Source of the DNA: Bacteroidota bacterium
GTDB lineage: Bacteria; Bacteroidota; Bacteroidia; Chitinophagales; Chitinophagaceae
Direction of reading: 5' to 3'
DNA: 64,000 nucleotides
Assembly: GCA_013289175.1 (NCBI GenBank)
Contig: JABDAN010000002.1
Location: 1-64,000 of the forward strand
Shown piece by piece: positions 20,695 to 30,800 of the stretch (position 1 is the stretch's first letter; every line of letters starts with the position of its first letter). The position numbers and the translations under genes are program-made. The notes below the pieces were generated by a model that had not been told where the DNA came from, did not search any database, and saw only the letters and a program-made list of their open reading frames with translations.

Positions 20695-21384
20695 ATGGCC
20701 GAACCAATCGTTGAACTCAGAAATGTAAATATTTACCAGTCCGGAAACCTGATTTTGGGCAATGTCAATATCGTGGTAAACAAAGCAGAATTTGTTTACC
20801 TGGTCGGTAAGACCGGTACCGGAAAGTCCAGTCTGCTCAAGACGATGTATGGTGAACTGACCATGCGGGAAGGCGAGGGGACGGTTGCCGGATTTAACCT
20901 CCGGGAGATGAACTGGAAAAAAGTTCCCTATCTGAGAAGAAACCTGGGTGTTGTCTTTCAGGATTTTCAACTGCTCACGGACCGCAATGTGGTGGACAAC
21001 CTGAAATTTGTACTCAAAGCCACCGGATGGAAGGATGAAAGACTCATGACCGAAAAAATCAATGATGTACTGGATAAAGTAGGATTAAAATCCAAAGGAT
21101 TCAAGATGCCTTTTGAAATGAGTGGCGGAGAACAACAAAGGGTCGACATAGCCCGGGCATTGCTCAATTCTCCCAAACTCATCCTGGCCGATGAGCCTAC
21201 CGGAAACCTGGATCCGGAAACTTCCGATGAAATCATGCAATTGTTGTTTCAGATTTCCCGCGAATACGGTACGACCGTCGTCATGGCCACCCACGATTAT
21301 CGGGTGGTAAACAAATACCCGGCCCGCACCCTGCGCACCGAAAAAGGAAAAGTCCTGGACAACGCTACCATATCTGTTCAATGA
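20695..21384 (+). CDS. ftsE: Cell division ABC ATPase FtsE
   Basis: [52 protein letters not shown]. Confidence 0.9.
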   Translation: MAEPIVELRNVNIYQSGNLILGNVNIVVNKAEFVYLVGKTGTGKSSLLKTMYGELTMREGEGTVAGFNLREMNWKKVPYLRRNLGVVFQDFQLLTDRNVVDNLKFVLKATGWKDERLMTEKINDVLDKVGLKSKGFKMPFEMSGGEQQRVDIARALLNSPKLILADEPTGNLDPETSDEIMQLLFQISREYGTTVVMATHDYRVVNKYPARTLRTEKGKVLDNATISVQ

Positions 21385-22489
21385 GCAGGCTGGCGGTCTG
21401 ATGGTTGTCATACTGGTGGAGCAATTTTTCCCGCCGCAATTGCAAATCCAAAAAAGTAAAGGGACGCTCATATAGATCGGTTATGCGATCCTTGAACTCC
21501 TGGGCTCCAGCTGCCAGATGACAGATTTCCTGAAGACCCGTTCCTTCTACGGCATCTGCATTGACCACACAATGTCTTCCGTTAAAAAGTGCGTTGAGCA
21601 ATTTGAGTTTTATCCCCGTGCAGTTAAAAGAAGGGACCACATGAAGCTGGGCTTTGGAAATGATATCCTGCAATTCTACGTCCGTTGGATCGGGTACCAA
21701 GCAGCAGGTCTTGACACGGTCGACGGCGCGATAAATTTTGGGACCTGGGTTTTTCCCCGCTACCAGAAAGGGAATGGGTAAATCATTGAAGACATTTTCC
21801 AACAACCAGATCACTGCTTTTTCATTCTCGTCCACGGAAAGATTGCCGTGATAAAGGCAGTAACATCCGGTACCCTGGGGCGATTCAATATGCTGGAACG
21901 GCAGGAAGACGGGAATGACGCGGATGTTTTTAGACTGGTAACAAACCGATGCCATTTGGGCGTCAGACTGGGTTACGGTCAGCAGTGGCCAGCTGGAAGC
22001 AATATTCCTTTCATATTTTTTCAATACAGCACTCTCTCTCCAATAGTACAGTTTTTTAAACCAGGAGCCGGTACTTTTAGCCAGTTGTTTGTAGTAGACC
22101 GATTCAACATTGTGCAAGCGGAGCAAAATTTTTCTGGCGGCAAATCGCGGATCCTGCAAAAGGTAGGAGCAGTGCACCCCTTCGAGTAAAATGGGGTATT
22201 CGTCCTGGAGGAGCCGCTCCAAGAGTTCGGGATTGGAGCGGGAACAAACAATATAGGGAAGCTGGTGAGAGAATCCCTTGTGCCCAGTGCGTCGGGGATA
22301 ATAGTGCACCTGTTTGCAATACCGGTTTAAGATGGGTTGTTCATCCCGTCCACTGGTGAAACAATGCAAAAGAATCTGAATGCCTTCTTCGTGCAGGGTT
22401 CGGATTTTATAAAAGAGATCAAAGACACCACCATAATCCGGTGGATAAGGAACATCATGGCAAACGATATGAAGGTTCCGGTCTTCCAT
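21365..22489 (-). CDS. Glycosyltransferase (GT-B)
   Basis: 374 aa; HDVPYPPDYGGVFDLFYKI, GIKLKLLNALFNGRHCVVN. Confidence 0.75.
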   Translation of the reverse strand: MEDRNLHIVCHDVPYPPDYGGVFDLFYKIRTLHEEGIQILLHCFTSGRDEQPILNRYCKQVHYYPRRTGHKGFSHQLPYIVCSRSNPELLERLLQDEYPILLEGVHCSYLLQDPRFAARKILLRLHNVESVYYKQLAKSTGSWFKKLYYWRESAVLKKYERNIASSWPLLTVTQSDAQMASVCYQSKNIRVIPVFLPFQHIESPQGTGCYCLYHGNLSVDENEKAVIWLLENVFNDLPIPFLVAGKNPGPKIYRAVDRVKTCCLVPDPTDVELQDIISKAQLHVVPSFNCTGIKLKLLNALFNGRHCVVNADAVEGTGLQEICHLAAGAQEFKDRITDLYERPFTFLDLQLRREKLLHQYDNHQTASLLIEQIW

Positions 22490-23680
22490 CTAATGATTAA
22501 CTGATTCCTTTTCCACTTGTTTAAAAATATCAACAACTATTTTACTTTCATTTTCCCAATTGAGTTCTTCGCGCACCTTGCAGGTGTTGCGTTTCCAGCG
22601 GCTCAGGGTCTCGCGATCCTCAAAGATCTCTATTATTCTCTGGGCAATATGTTCGGGTTGATGGTGATCAATAAAACCACCCACATCGTAGTGTTTGATG
22701 ATTTTTTCCTGTTCCGGCAATCGACTGGCCAGTACCGGTACACCCGCATGCAGATATTCGAATAATTTATTGGTAAGGCTGTATTTATGGTTTAAAACAG
22801 AAGACTTTTCTATGGAAAGTCCGAGATGTCCCATTTCCGTGAAATGTCTTAATACCTCAAAGGGAACTTTCGGTACCAGGGTGATTTTCTCAGAGAGCTG
22901 ATTGTCGATCACCATTCTTTCAATTTTATGCCAAATATCTCCTCCTCCGATGATCAAAAGATGGAATCGGGAAACGTCCAGGAAAAGCATGCTGAAAACA
23001 AGTTCTTCCACACCCCGGGATTCGTTGATGCCGGCACTTTGAAAAATGAGCAGGTTTTTATTGACCGGTATCTGAGCATCTTTTGCATCAATCCATTCCA
23101 CTTCCTGCGGGGAAAGATGGGGCTTTGCCGGATTTTTAAGGGGAAGATTGCGTACGACCAATAGCTTTTTTTGGTAGATCCGGCGGTAGAGGTTCTGTAT
23201 GGAGTCCGATACCGTATACATGAATTTCAGTTTTGAAAACACCCTTCGTTCAATGAATTTCCATACCGATCGCCGGAAAGGTTTCTGATCCATTCCCGCC
23301 GTCCCCAAAAAATATTCATGGCTGTCGTAAACGATGGGTTTATTCTTGATTCTGGCAGCGAGCATCGTAGCCGGCATGACGTCTAAATCGTTACCCAGGA
23401 AGATATCGGCTTTTTTACCGATGAGCTTGAAAAAGAGCCTGATATTAAATTCCAGGTAAAAAAAGGCGGTTCTGCCAATCCAAACTCTTAACCTATCGGT
23501 CTGATAATCACGGTCTTTTAGAGATTGACTCGATTTTTTCCTTGTACCGATCAACAGAACCCGGAAACCGGCATCATGGAGGCTTTGACAAACTTTGTGC
23601 ACCCGGTGGTCCGTCATCAGGTCAGAAATCACTGTAACGATAATCAGCTTTCGTTCAAGTGGATACAGGTAGGATTTCAT
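22490..23680 (-). CDS. Glycosyltransferase family 4-like
   Basis: 396 aa; TNKLFEYLHAGVPVLASRLPEQEKII; directly abuts the next GT gene. Confidence 0.8.
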   Translation of the reverse strand: MKSYLYPLERKLIIVTVISDLMTDHRVHKVCQSLHDAGFRVLLIGTRKKSSQSLKDRDYQTDRLRVWIGRTAFFYLEFNIRLFFKLIGKKADIFLGNDLDVMPATMLAARIKNKPIVYDSHEYFLGTAGMDQKPFRRSVWKFIERRVFSKLKFMYTVSDSIQNLYRRIYQKKLLVVRNLPLKNPAKPHLSPQEVEWIDAKDAQIPVNKNLLIFQSAGINESRGVEELVFSMLFLDVSRFHLLIIGGGDIWHKIERMVIDNQLSEKITLVPKVPFEVLRHFTEMGHLGLSIEKSSVLNHKYSLTNKLFEYLHAGVPVLASRLPEQEKIIKHYDVGGFIDHHQPEHIAQRIIEIFEDRETLSRWKRNTCKVREELNWENESKIVVDIFKQVEKESVNH

Positions 23681-23802
23681 AATCGTTAAATGCTTACCCT
23701 AATCGAGGGATTTTCAGTGAAAACGTCATAATTAGCAAATAATTCTCTACCTTCGCGACCGAAATTAGCAGAATATTATCTGGATGCCTTAAAAAAATTG
23801 AG

Positions 23803-24075
23803 ATGCCTTATTTGACAAAAGACAAAACAGCAGAATTCTTCACAAAGTTCGGAACCAGTACTACAAATACGGGATCCATCGAAGCGCAGATCGCCTTACT
23901 GACTGAACGTATCAACCGGATTTCCGAACATCTTCAGGAAAATAAAAAGGATTTCTCTACCCATCGGGGACTGATGCAGCTCGTGGGAAAAAGAAAAAGA
24001 CTATTGACCTACCTGAGCAACAACGACCTGCAAAACTACCGCCAGTTGATCGAGAAGATCGGTCTCAGAAAATAA
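23803..24075 (+). CDS. rpsO: 30S ribosomal protein S15
   Basis: TGSIEAQIALLTERINRISEHLQENKKDFSTHRGLMQLVGKRKRLLTYL. Confidence 0.98.
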   Translation: MPYLTKDKTAEFFTKFGTSTTNTGSIEAQIALLTERINRISEHLQENKKDFSTHRGLMQLVGKRKRLLTYLSNNDLQNYRQLIEKIGLRK

Positions 24076-24079
24076 ATTG

Positions 24080-24112
24080 GATTCCCAACCAACTAGTTGG
24101 GAATCGTTTTTT
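24080..24112 (+). terminator. Intrinsic terminator/attenuator between rpsO and pnp
   Basis: GATTCCCAAC-CAACTA-GTTGGGAATC perfect 10-bp stem then GTTTTTT. Confidence 0.88.
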
Positions 24113-24199
24113 CAGCTTGTAGCACCCATTATCGTCACTTAACTGTTTCAGGACTTCTCCTGCTCACTGTTCGGACCGATTTATATCAAACGATTCAAT

Positions 24200-26359
24200 A
24201 TGTTATCACAGCCATTCAGTGTAACCTTTACCACCGGAGAGGGTACACCCATTACTATAGAAACCGGTAAACTGGCCCGGCAGGCAGACGGTGCCGTTAC
24301 CCTGCGTCAGGGTAATTGTATCATTCTTGCAACGGTCGTTGCCAACAAGGAACCCCGGGAAGGACAGGAGTTTTTCCCTCTCTCGGTCGATTACCAAGAG
24401 AAATTTGCTTCGGCCGGCAGAATACCCGGTTCTTTCTTCAAGAGAGAATCGCGCCTCAATGACTACGAAGTGCTGACCAGCCGGCTCATTGACCGGGCCC
24501 TGCGCCCCTTGTTTCCGGAGGACTATTTTTGCGATGTACAGGTGCTCGTCACCCTGGTATCCAGCGATTCTGAAATCATGCCCGATGCCCTAGCGGGTCT
24601 GGCCGCATCGGCTGCCCTGACCATATCGGATATCCCCATCAAAGAACCCATCAGCGAAGTGAGGGTAGCCAAAGTGGACGGAAAATTTACGGTTAACCCC
24701 ACCCGCTCAGAACTGGAAAGATCCGATTTTGAATTCCTGATCGCCGCCACAGATAAAAACCTGATGATGGTGGAAGGGGAAGCCAATGAATGCAGTGAAG
24801 AGGATCTGATTCAGGCACTCCAGGCGGCCCATGACGCCATCCGCGTGCAGATCAAAGGACAACTAGACCTGCGTGAAAAAGTAGGAGCGAAGGAAAAAAG
24901 AGAATACAAGAAACCTGAAACAAACGAAGAGCTGAACCTCAAGGTTCAGGCTTTCACCAAAGATAAAATTTACCAGATCTCCAAGGCCGGTAGCAGCAAA
25001 CACAAAAGAAGTGAAGCTTTCGATGCCGTGAAGAAAGAACTGATCGAAAGCCTGGGTCCCGATGTAACGGATGCCGACAAAAAACTGGCTAAAAAATATT
25101 ATGCGGATCTTCAGTGGGAAGTCGTGCGCAATATGATTGTCGATGAAAGGATACGTCTTGATGGACGCAAACTCGATGAAGTGCGTCCCCTGGCCATGGA
25201 AACCGACCCCCTGCCAACCCCCCATGGATCTGCCTTATTTACCAGAGGAGAAACCCAATCGCTGACTACCGTTACGCTGGGTACACCTTTGGATGAACTT
25301 TTGGTAGAAAGCGCTGCCAAATCCGACTATACTAAATTTATTTTGCACTATAACTTCCCTCCGTTTTCTACCGGGGAAGTAAAAATGATGCGGGCGCCCG
25401 CGCGCCGGGAAGTAGGACATGGCAACCTGGCCATGCGTTCCCTGAAAAAAATGATGCCGGGCAACGACTATCCTTATACGGTTCGCGTGGTTAGTGATGT
25501 GTTGGAATCCAACGGATCCTCCTCCATGGCGACGGTATGTGCCGGTTCATTGGCACTCATGGATGCCGGCGTTCCCTTTGCAAAACACGTGAGCGGTGTT
25601 GCGATGGGACTAATTTCCAGGGTTTCTGATAACAAATATGCCGTACTGACCGATATTTTGGGAGATGAAGATCACCTGGGTGATATGGATTTTAAAGTAA
25701 CCGGAACCCGGGACGGCATTTGCGGAGTACAAATGGATATCAAAGTCGATGGTCTGAGTATGGCCACCATGCGCGAAGCACTGGAGCAGGCCCGAAAAGG
25801 CAGACTGCAGATTTTGGATGCGATGTACGAATGCATTCCTGTCGCCAGGGAAGAAGTGAAACCCCATGCGCCCAGAATGGAGAAATTATTTATTGACAAA
25901 GAATTTATTGGTGCTGTGATCGGACCCGGCGGTAAGATCATTCAGGAAATTCAAAGAGAAACCGGCGCTACCATCAATCTGGAAGAAGTAGGCAATCAAG
26001 GTGAGGTGAGTATCTTCAGCCCATCCAAGGAAGGCCTGGATAAGGCGGTAGCCTGGATCAAGGGAATCGTGGCCGTTCCGGAAGTCGGATCAGTATACGA
26101 AGCCAAGGTAAAATCGGTAATGCCCTATGGTGCCTTTGTAGAATTCCTACCAGGCAAACAAGGGTTGCTTCACATCAGCGAAGTAAGCTGGAAGCGACTG
26201 GAAAGCATGGACGGGGTATTGAATGAAAACGACATGGTCAAAGTGAAACTGATTGGCGTAGACAGCAAAACGGGTAAATTCAAGCTCAGCCGCAAAGTGC
26301 TGATGCCAAAACCGGAAGGCCGTCCCCAGGAACAGCATCACCAGGAACCCAAAGCATAA
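24200..26359 (+). CDS. pnp: Polyribonucleotide nucleotidyltransferase
   Basis: RPLFPEDYFCDVQVL, KH domain FIGAVIGPGGKIIQEIQRETGA, S1 domain. Confidence 0.98.
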   Translation: MLSQPFSVTFTTGEGTPITIETGKLARQADGAVTLRQGNCIILATVVANKEPREGQEFFPLSVDYQEKFASAGRIPGSFFKRESRLNDYEVLTSRLIDRALRPLFPEDYFCDVQVLVTLVSSDSEIMPDALAGLAASAALTISDIPIKEPISEVRVAKVDGKFTVNPTRSELERSDFEFLIAATDKNLMMVEGEANECSEEDLIQALQAAHDAIRVQIKGQLDLREKVGAKEKREYKKPETNEELNLKVQAFTKDKIYQISKAGSSKHKRSEAFDAVKKELIESLGPDVTDADKKLAKKYYADLQWEVVRNMIVDERIRLDGRKLDEVRPLAMETDPLPTPHGSALFTRGETQSLTTVTLGTPLDELLVESAAKSDYTKFILHYNFPPFSTGEVKMMRAPARREVGHGNLAMRSLKKMMPGNDYPYTVRVVSDVLESNGSSSMATVCAGSLALMDAGVPFAKHVSGVAMGLISRVSDNKYAVLTDILGDEDHLGDMDFKVTGTRDGICGVQMDIKVDGLSMATMREALEQARKGRLQILDAMYECIPVAREEVKPHAPRMEKLFIDKEFIGAVIGPGGKIIQEIQRETGATINLEEVGNQGEVSIFSPSKEGLDKAVAWIKGIVAVPEVGSVYEAKVKSVMPYGAFVEFLPGKQGLLHISEVSWKRLESMDGVLNENDMVKVKLIGVDSKTGKFKLSRKVLMPKPEGRPQEQHHQEPKA

Positions 26360-26388
26360 AGCGGAAAATCAAACGCATTTTCTGGTCC

Positions 26389-26421
26389 AAAAAAAGAGCA
26401 CTTTACGGGTGCTCTTTTTTT
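26389..26421 (+). terminator. Intrinsic terminator after pnp
   Basis: AAAAAAAGAGCAC ... GTGCTCTTTTTTT. Confidence 0.9.
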
Positions 26422-26495
26422 ATGGGGCCTCCCAGAGAAAAAAATTTTGTTCACCATTTTTCCAAACTAGCTTTGGATCACAAGCGTCCCCACGC

Positions 26496-27362
26496 ATGAA
26501 CCGGTATATCCAAATTACAGTAGAGACCATCAGCCCCGACGAGTCCGATATACTCGTGGCCCAACTCAGCCGGGTGGGATTTGAAGGATTTGAAGAAGAG
26601 CCCCATAAACTGCACGCCTTTATTCCCGAATCCCTTTACGATGTTACGCAGGTTGAAAAAATCATTGCGGCAACAAAAGGGGTCGCCGATCCCTTTCATA
26701 CCCTTTTTCACATCAACTATATCGAACCCAGAAACTGGAATGAAGAGTGGGAGAAAGATTTTGAACCCGTCCGGGTGGATGATTTTTGTATGATCCGGGC
26801 TCATTTTCACCCACCGGTTCCCGGTGTGAAATATGATCTGGTGATTACGCCGAAAATGAGTTTTGGAACCGGTCACCACGCGACCACTTTTATGATGATT
26901 GAAGCGATGAGCCATCTGGGTATTGAACATCACTCGGTGTTGGATTTTGGAACCGGTACCGGAGTACTGGCGATCCTGGCTTGCAAAATGGGCGCAAGCC
27001 GGGTTGTTGCCATCGATTCCGATGAGTGGAGTATTGAAAATGCCCTGGAAAACGCAGAACTCAACGACTGTCGCACCATTCATATCGAACAGAAGGACAA
27101 TTTAGATGGCTTGGGTGTTTTTGACTTTATCCTGGCCAATATCAACCGGCGGGTTATATTGGAAAACATGGAATTTCTGCGACAACATTTGACCCAATCC
27201 GGCGTTTTTATAGGTAGCGGAATACTGGAATCTGACGAAGAAAAGATCAACCAGCAAGCCTTGAAAGCGGGTCTTTTTATGGAGCGATTGATGACAAAAG
27301 ACAACTGGATAAGTTTCAGTTTGAAAATTCAACAACCGTTGCATGAAATCCCGTCCGTTTAA
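26496..27362 (+). CDS. prmA: Ribosomal protein L11 methyltransferase
   Basis: ITPKMSFGTGHHATTFMMIEAM, VLDFGTGTGVLAILACKMGA; start set to Met 26496 because the longer ORF runs into the pnp terminator. Confidence 0.92.
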   Translation: MNRYIQITVETISPDESDILVAQLSRVGFEGFEEEPHKLHAFIPESLYDVTQVEKIIAATKGVADPFHTLFHINYIEPRNWNEEWEKDFEPVRVDDFCMIRAHFHPPVPGVKYDLVITPKMSFGTGHHATTFMMIEAMSHLGIEHHSVLDFGTGTGVLAILACKMGASRVVAIDSDEWSIENALENAELNDCRTIHIEQKDNLDGLGVFDFILANINRRVILENMEFLRQHLTQSGVFIGSGILESDEEKINQQALKAGLFMERLMTKDNWISFSLKIQQPLHEIPSV

Positions 27363-27406
27363 TGCTTTTTTTTAAGTAATTTTGAAATCCAAGTATTCGG
27401 CCGTCC

Positions 27407-28066
27407 ATGAAGGAAGTGTTATTTATCGTGTTTGCCTACCTCATTGGCTCCATTCCTACGGCCGTTTGGATCAGCCGATATTTTTTTGGTGTAGATATCC
27501 GTGATTACGGAAGTGGCAACGCCGGCGCTACCAATACCTTTCGGGTATTGGGTTCCAAATGGGGTTGCATTGTGATGTCGGTGGATGTCCTAAAAGGCGT
27601 GATTGCCACAAGCCTCTATATAGTACTGCCCTTTTATATGCACAATGAGTGGGATCGGACCAATCTCATGGTTGGACTGGGTCTGGCTGCCGTGGTAGGC
27701 CATATATTCCCCCTGTGGGCTGATTTCAGGGGTGGAAAGGGTGTAGCCACCTTATTCGGTATGATCCTGGCCATACAGCCTATTGTGGCCGTTTATTGCG
27801 TAGGGGTCTTTCTTCTGTGTTTATACCTGACCCGTTTTGTTTCCTTGAGTTCTATCCTGGCCAGCATCGCTTTTATGGTGCTGATCCTTTTTATATTTAA
27901 CGAAAAGGAACCGCTTTACCGGGCTTTTGCGATCGCCGTAGCCCTCCTTGTGATTCTTACCCATCAGAAAAATATCAGCCGACTGCTCCGGGGTAGTGAG
28001 AGCAAGATCCCGATCCTGAAATACCGGGACAAAAAGCGCCCTCGCCGGCCGGATGCCACCATTTGA
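27407..28066 (+). CDS. plsY: Glycerol-3-phosphate acyltransferase PlsY
   Basis: LIGSIPTAVWISRYFFGVDIRDYGSGNAGATNTFRVLG, GHIFPLWADFRGGKGVAT. Confidence 0.95.
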   Translation: MKEVLFIVFAYLIGSIPTAVWISRYFFGVDIRDYGSGNAGATNTFRVLGSKWGCIVMSVDVLKGVIATSLYIVLPFYMHNEWDRTNLMVGLGLAAVVGHIFPLWADFRGGKGVATLFGMILAIQPIVAVYCVGVFLLCLYLTRFVSLSSILASIAFMVLILFIFNEKEPLYRAFAIAVALLVILTHQKNISRLLRGSESKIPILKYRDKKRPRRPDATI

Positions 28067-28196
28067 TTTCATGGATCTAAGCATTAGTTAATCAATAACT
28101 TATCCTGGATTAACTCACAATCGCGTGTAAATACCCTTTTTAAGGCATTGGTCCGAATTACCGATGAATTTCTTGTAGTAACCGTTAAGTTTTAGT

Positions 28197-28204
28197 TACC
28201 TTTG
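28197..28204 (+). promoter_or_regulatory. -7 box for gene 28247
   Basis: TACCTTTG with TTG 21 nt upstream (28173-28175). Confidence 0.55.
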
Positions 28205-28246
28205 CAGCCCCTACAATCGGCTCTGCAAACAAAAATTACATAAAGC

Positions 28247-28684
28247 ATGTCATTAACTTTATTGGAAAAGCTGGAACTCAAGGAAGAAAAAAGTATTTTA
28301 ATTCAGGGTCTCCCATCTTCGATAGAGAAGCAATTTGCCAAGCTGGCTTTTGCCAAAAATGTGACCCCCCTGCTCAAAATCAAGAAAATAGATTTTGCCC
28401 TGGTATTTGCCGTGAATGAAACCCAGTTAAAGGGTATCATCCATGAGGTATTGCCGGCCTTGAGCAAAGGAGGTAAATTCTGGGTGGCCTATCCAAAAAC
28501 AAGCTCTAAGATTGCCACCACCCTCAACCGGGAATGCAGTTGGACCTGTATTACCCATGCCGGTTTTGAAGGGATCAATGAAATCACCCTGGACCATGTC
28601 TGGACGGCAACACGTTTTGAAAAGGTGGCCTTGATGGGTTCTTCACTTTCCGCAAGGAAGGTCGCAGAGGTCCTGGTAGGGTAA
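28247..28684 (+). CDS. DUF3052-like hypothetical protein
   Basis: 145 aa; DFALVFAVNETQL...ALSKGGKFWVAYPKTSSKI; family from recall. Confidence 0.6.
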   Translation: MSLTLLEKLELKEEKSILIQGLPSSIEKQFAKLAFAKNVTPLLKIKKIDFALVFAVNETQLKGIIHEVLPALSKGGKFWVAYPKTSSKIATTLNRECSWTCITHAGFEGINEITLDHVWTATRFEKVALMGSSLSARKVAEVLVG

Positions 28685-28767
28685 TCCCTTTTTTGTTGTA
28701 TGGATCCAATGTTCCCCAAGAAGGGTTGGGATCTCAGCCACCAGGAAACGCTCCTGGTTAGGAAGGC

Positions 28768-30702
28768 TTATATCTTTACGATTACCGTTCCAGATTTTAC
28801 CATGAGGTCTTTTTCCATTTGTTTGAGATGGAGATGGGTTTGCATAAACATGAGCTGTTCATCTTGGTTTTTTGACTTTTCCAGATCCTTTTGATTCAGA
28901 TCCATTAGTCTTTGTATTTTTCTCAGCTTCAGATAGGTCAGGGTGGAACCCACTTCTTCTGCATAGAGTTCTTCCCGGGTTGGAATTTTACCTTCGTAAA
29001 CCCGTTTCCAGTTTTCACTCACTTCATAAGGGAAGTCCATAATGGATACCACCAGGGCGCCCAGTTCCTGATCCTCATGATATAAAAAATTCCGGGCCGT
29101 GGGTTCCAGTTTCTGTTCGTACCAAATCTTATACAACTGTAAAACGCGGATAAGGCTTTTGTTGTCGAACATATCTTCATCTTCAAACTCCGGCAAAAGA
29201 TAATCCGCTACCGTCTTACCCGAATCCCAGGGCTTGAGTCCAAACTCCAGCAGGGAGCGAACGATGGCGCGCTCCTGCTGCTCGTCCCGGTTTAGCAGTT
29301 CGTTCAGCTCCTCATCAATAAATATTTTTCCGGTCGAATCCGCTTCTGTGGCCAGGCCCCGTTCGGGCGACTTGGTTTCAAATTTTCCGATTCTTTCGCG
29401 GATGAATTTATTTACCAGCGTAGTCAGTCCGTTCTCATCAATTTTCAACAACTCCGAAGAACGGCGGATATAATCCTGTTGCCGCGTGAAGTCTTCCGCC
29501 TTGTTGATTCTTGAAATCGTTTCTGCAATTTGGTTAACCAACTGCGCTTTTTTATTGCTGTCTCCCGAAGCTGAAGCCAGGGAAGTCTCTAGTTGAAAAA
29601 GAATGAAATCTTTTTTTCCAGTCGAAATCAATTCACGGAAAGCCCCGGCCCCGAATTTTCTTACATAGCTGTCCGGATCTTCTTGTCCGGGAATCAAAAC
29701 CAGTTTAACCTGAAGACCTTCTTCAAATGCCAGGTCCATACCCCGCTGCGCGGCCTTGATACCTGCAGCATCGCCGTCGTAAATGATGGTAAGATTGGGA
29801 GTATATTTTTTAATCAGCCTGAGCTGATCGGGCGTCAGGGAAGTCCCACCGCTGGCTACGACATTCTCCACACCGGCCTGGTGCAGGGCCACCACATCCG
29901 TGTATCCTTCCACCAGCAGACATTCATTGGCTTTATCGATGGCCTGGCGGGCAAAATAAGAACCATAGAGCAGTTTGCTTTTTATATATATTTCGTTCTC
30001 CGGTGTATTGATATATTTGGGAGCTCGGTCATTGTTGCGGATGACACGGGCACCGAAACCGGCGATCTTTCCGGTAGGGCTGTGGATGGGAAAAATGATT
30101 CTCCCCCGGTAGTTATCCAGGGTTTTTCCATCACGGACCACCACCAGACCACTTTTTTGCAAAAGTTCCGGATTGTACATGGCCTTGATGGCCGCCTGGG
30201 CAAACCCATCGGGCGCCGAAGGATTGTAGCCCAGTTGAAACCGTTCAATGGTGGCCTCACTGAAACCCCTTTCTTTGAGGTAACTCAGCCCGATGTCTTG
30301 CCCCTCTTCTTGGTTGAATAGAACGTCGCTGAAAAACTGTTGAGCAAATCCGTTGAGGATATAAAGACTGTCGGCAGTTTGCTGCTGTATTTTTATCTCC
30401 GGACTGAGTTCGGTCTCTTCGACTTCTACATTGTAGCGGTTGGCCAGCCATTTAAGGGCCTCCACATAAGAAAATTTCTCATGCTCCATCAAAAAACTGA
30501 TGGTATTGCCGCTGCGTCCGCAACCAAAACATTTATAAATTTCCTTGGCAGGGGAAACGGTAAAAGAGGGCGTTTTTTCGTTGTGAAAGGGACAGAGTCC
30601 CAGATAATTGGCTCCCCGCTTTTTTAATTTTACAAACCCACCGATGATCTCGGTGATGTCGATGCGGCTCAGAATCTGTTGTATGGTTTGCGGTGAAATC
30701 AG
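28768..30702 (-). CDS. dnaG: DNA primase (apparent CTG start)
   Basis: Track ORF (28768-30492) lacks the zinc finger; upstream same-frame sequence reads (L)ISPQTIQQILSRIDITEIIGGFVKLKKRGANYLGLCPFHNEKTPSFTVSPAKEIYKCFGCGRSGNTISFLMEHEK. Confidence 0.9.
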   Translation of the reverse strand: MISPQTIQQILSRIDITEIIGGFVKLKKRGANYLGLCPFHNEKTPSFTVSPAKEIYKCFGCGRSGNTISFLMEHEKFSYVEALKWLANRYNVEVEETELSPEIKIQQQTADSLYILNGFAQQFFSDVLFNQEEGQDIGLSYLKERGFSEATIERFQLGYNPSAPDGFAQAAIKAMYNPELLQKSGLVVVRDGKTLDNYRGRIIFPIHSPTGKIAGFGARVIRNNDRAPKYINTPENEIYIKSKLLYGSYFARQAIDKANECLLVEGYTDVVALHQAGVENVVASGGTSLTPDQLRLIKKYTPNLTIIYDGDAAGIKAAQRGMDLAFEEGLQVKLVLIPGQEDPDSYVRKFGAGAFRELISTGKKDFILFQLETSLASASGDSNKKAQLVNQIAETISRINKAEDFTRQQDYIRRSSELLKIDENGLTTLVNKFIRERIGKFETKSPERGLATEADSTGKIFIDEELNELLNRDEQQERAIVRSLLEFGLKPWDSGKTVADYLLPEFEDEDMFDNKSLIRVLQLYKIWYEQKLEPTARNFLYHEDQELGALVVSIMDFPYEVSENWKRVYEGKIPTREELYAEEVGSTLTYLKLRKIQRLMDLNQKDLEKSKNQDEQLMFMQTHLHLKQMEKDLMVKSGTVIVKI

Positions 30703-30800
30703 TGGCGTGGATTGAGCGTCGAATTTAATTTAAAAAAAGCATCTTTGCATCCTTTTCATCAGAGGGTAAGGCGTTGGCGATCCCGGGAAATTTTTAGTCC

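Noticed and set aside
26478-27083. Minus-strand ORF of 201 aa
   Set aside because: Antisense shadow of prmA.
29593-30321. Plus-strand ORF of 242 aa
   Set aside because: Antisense to dnaG; no family motifs.
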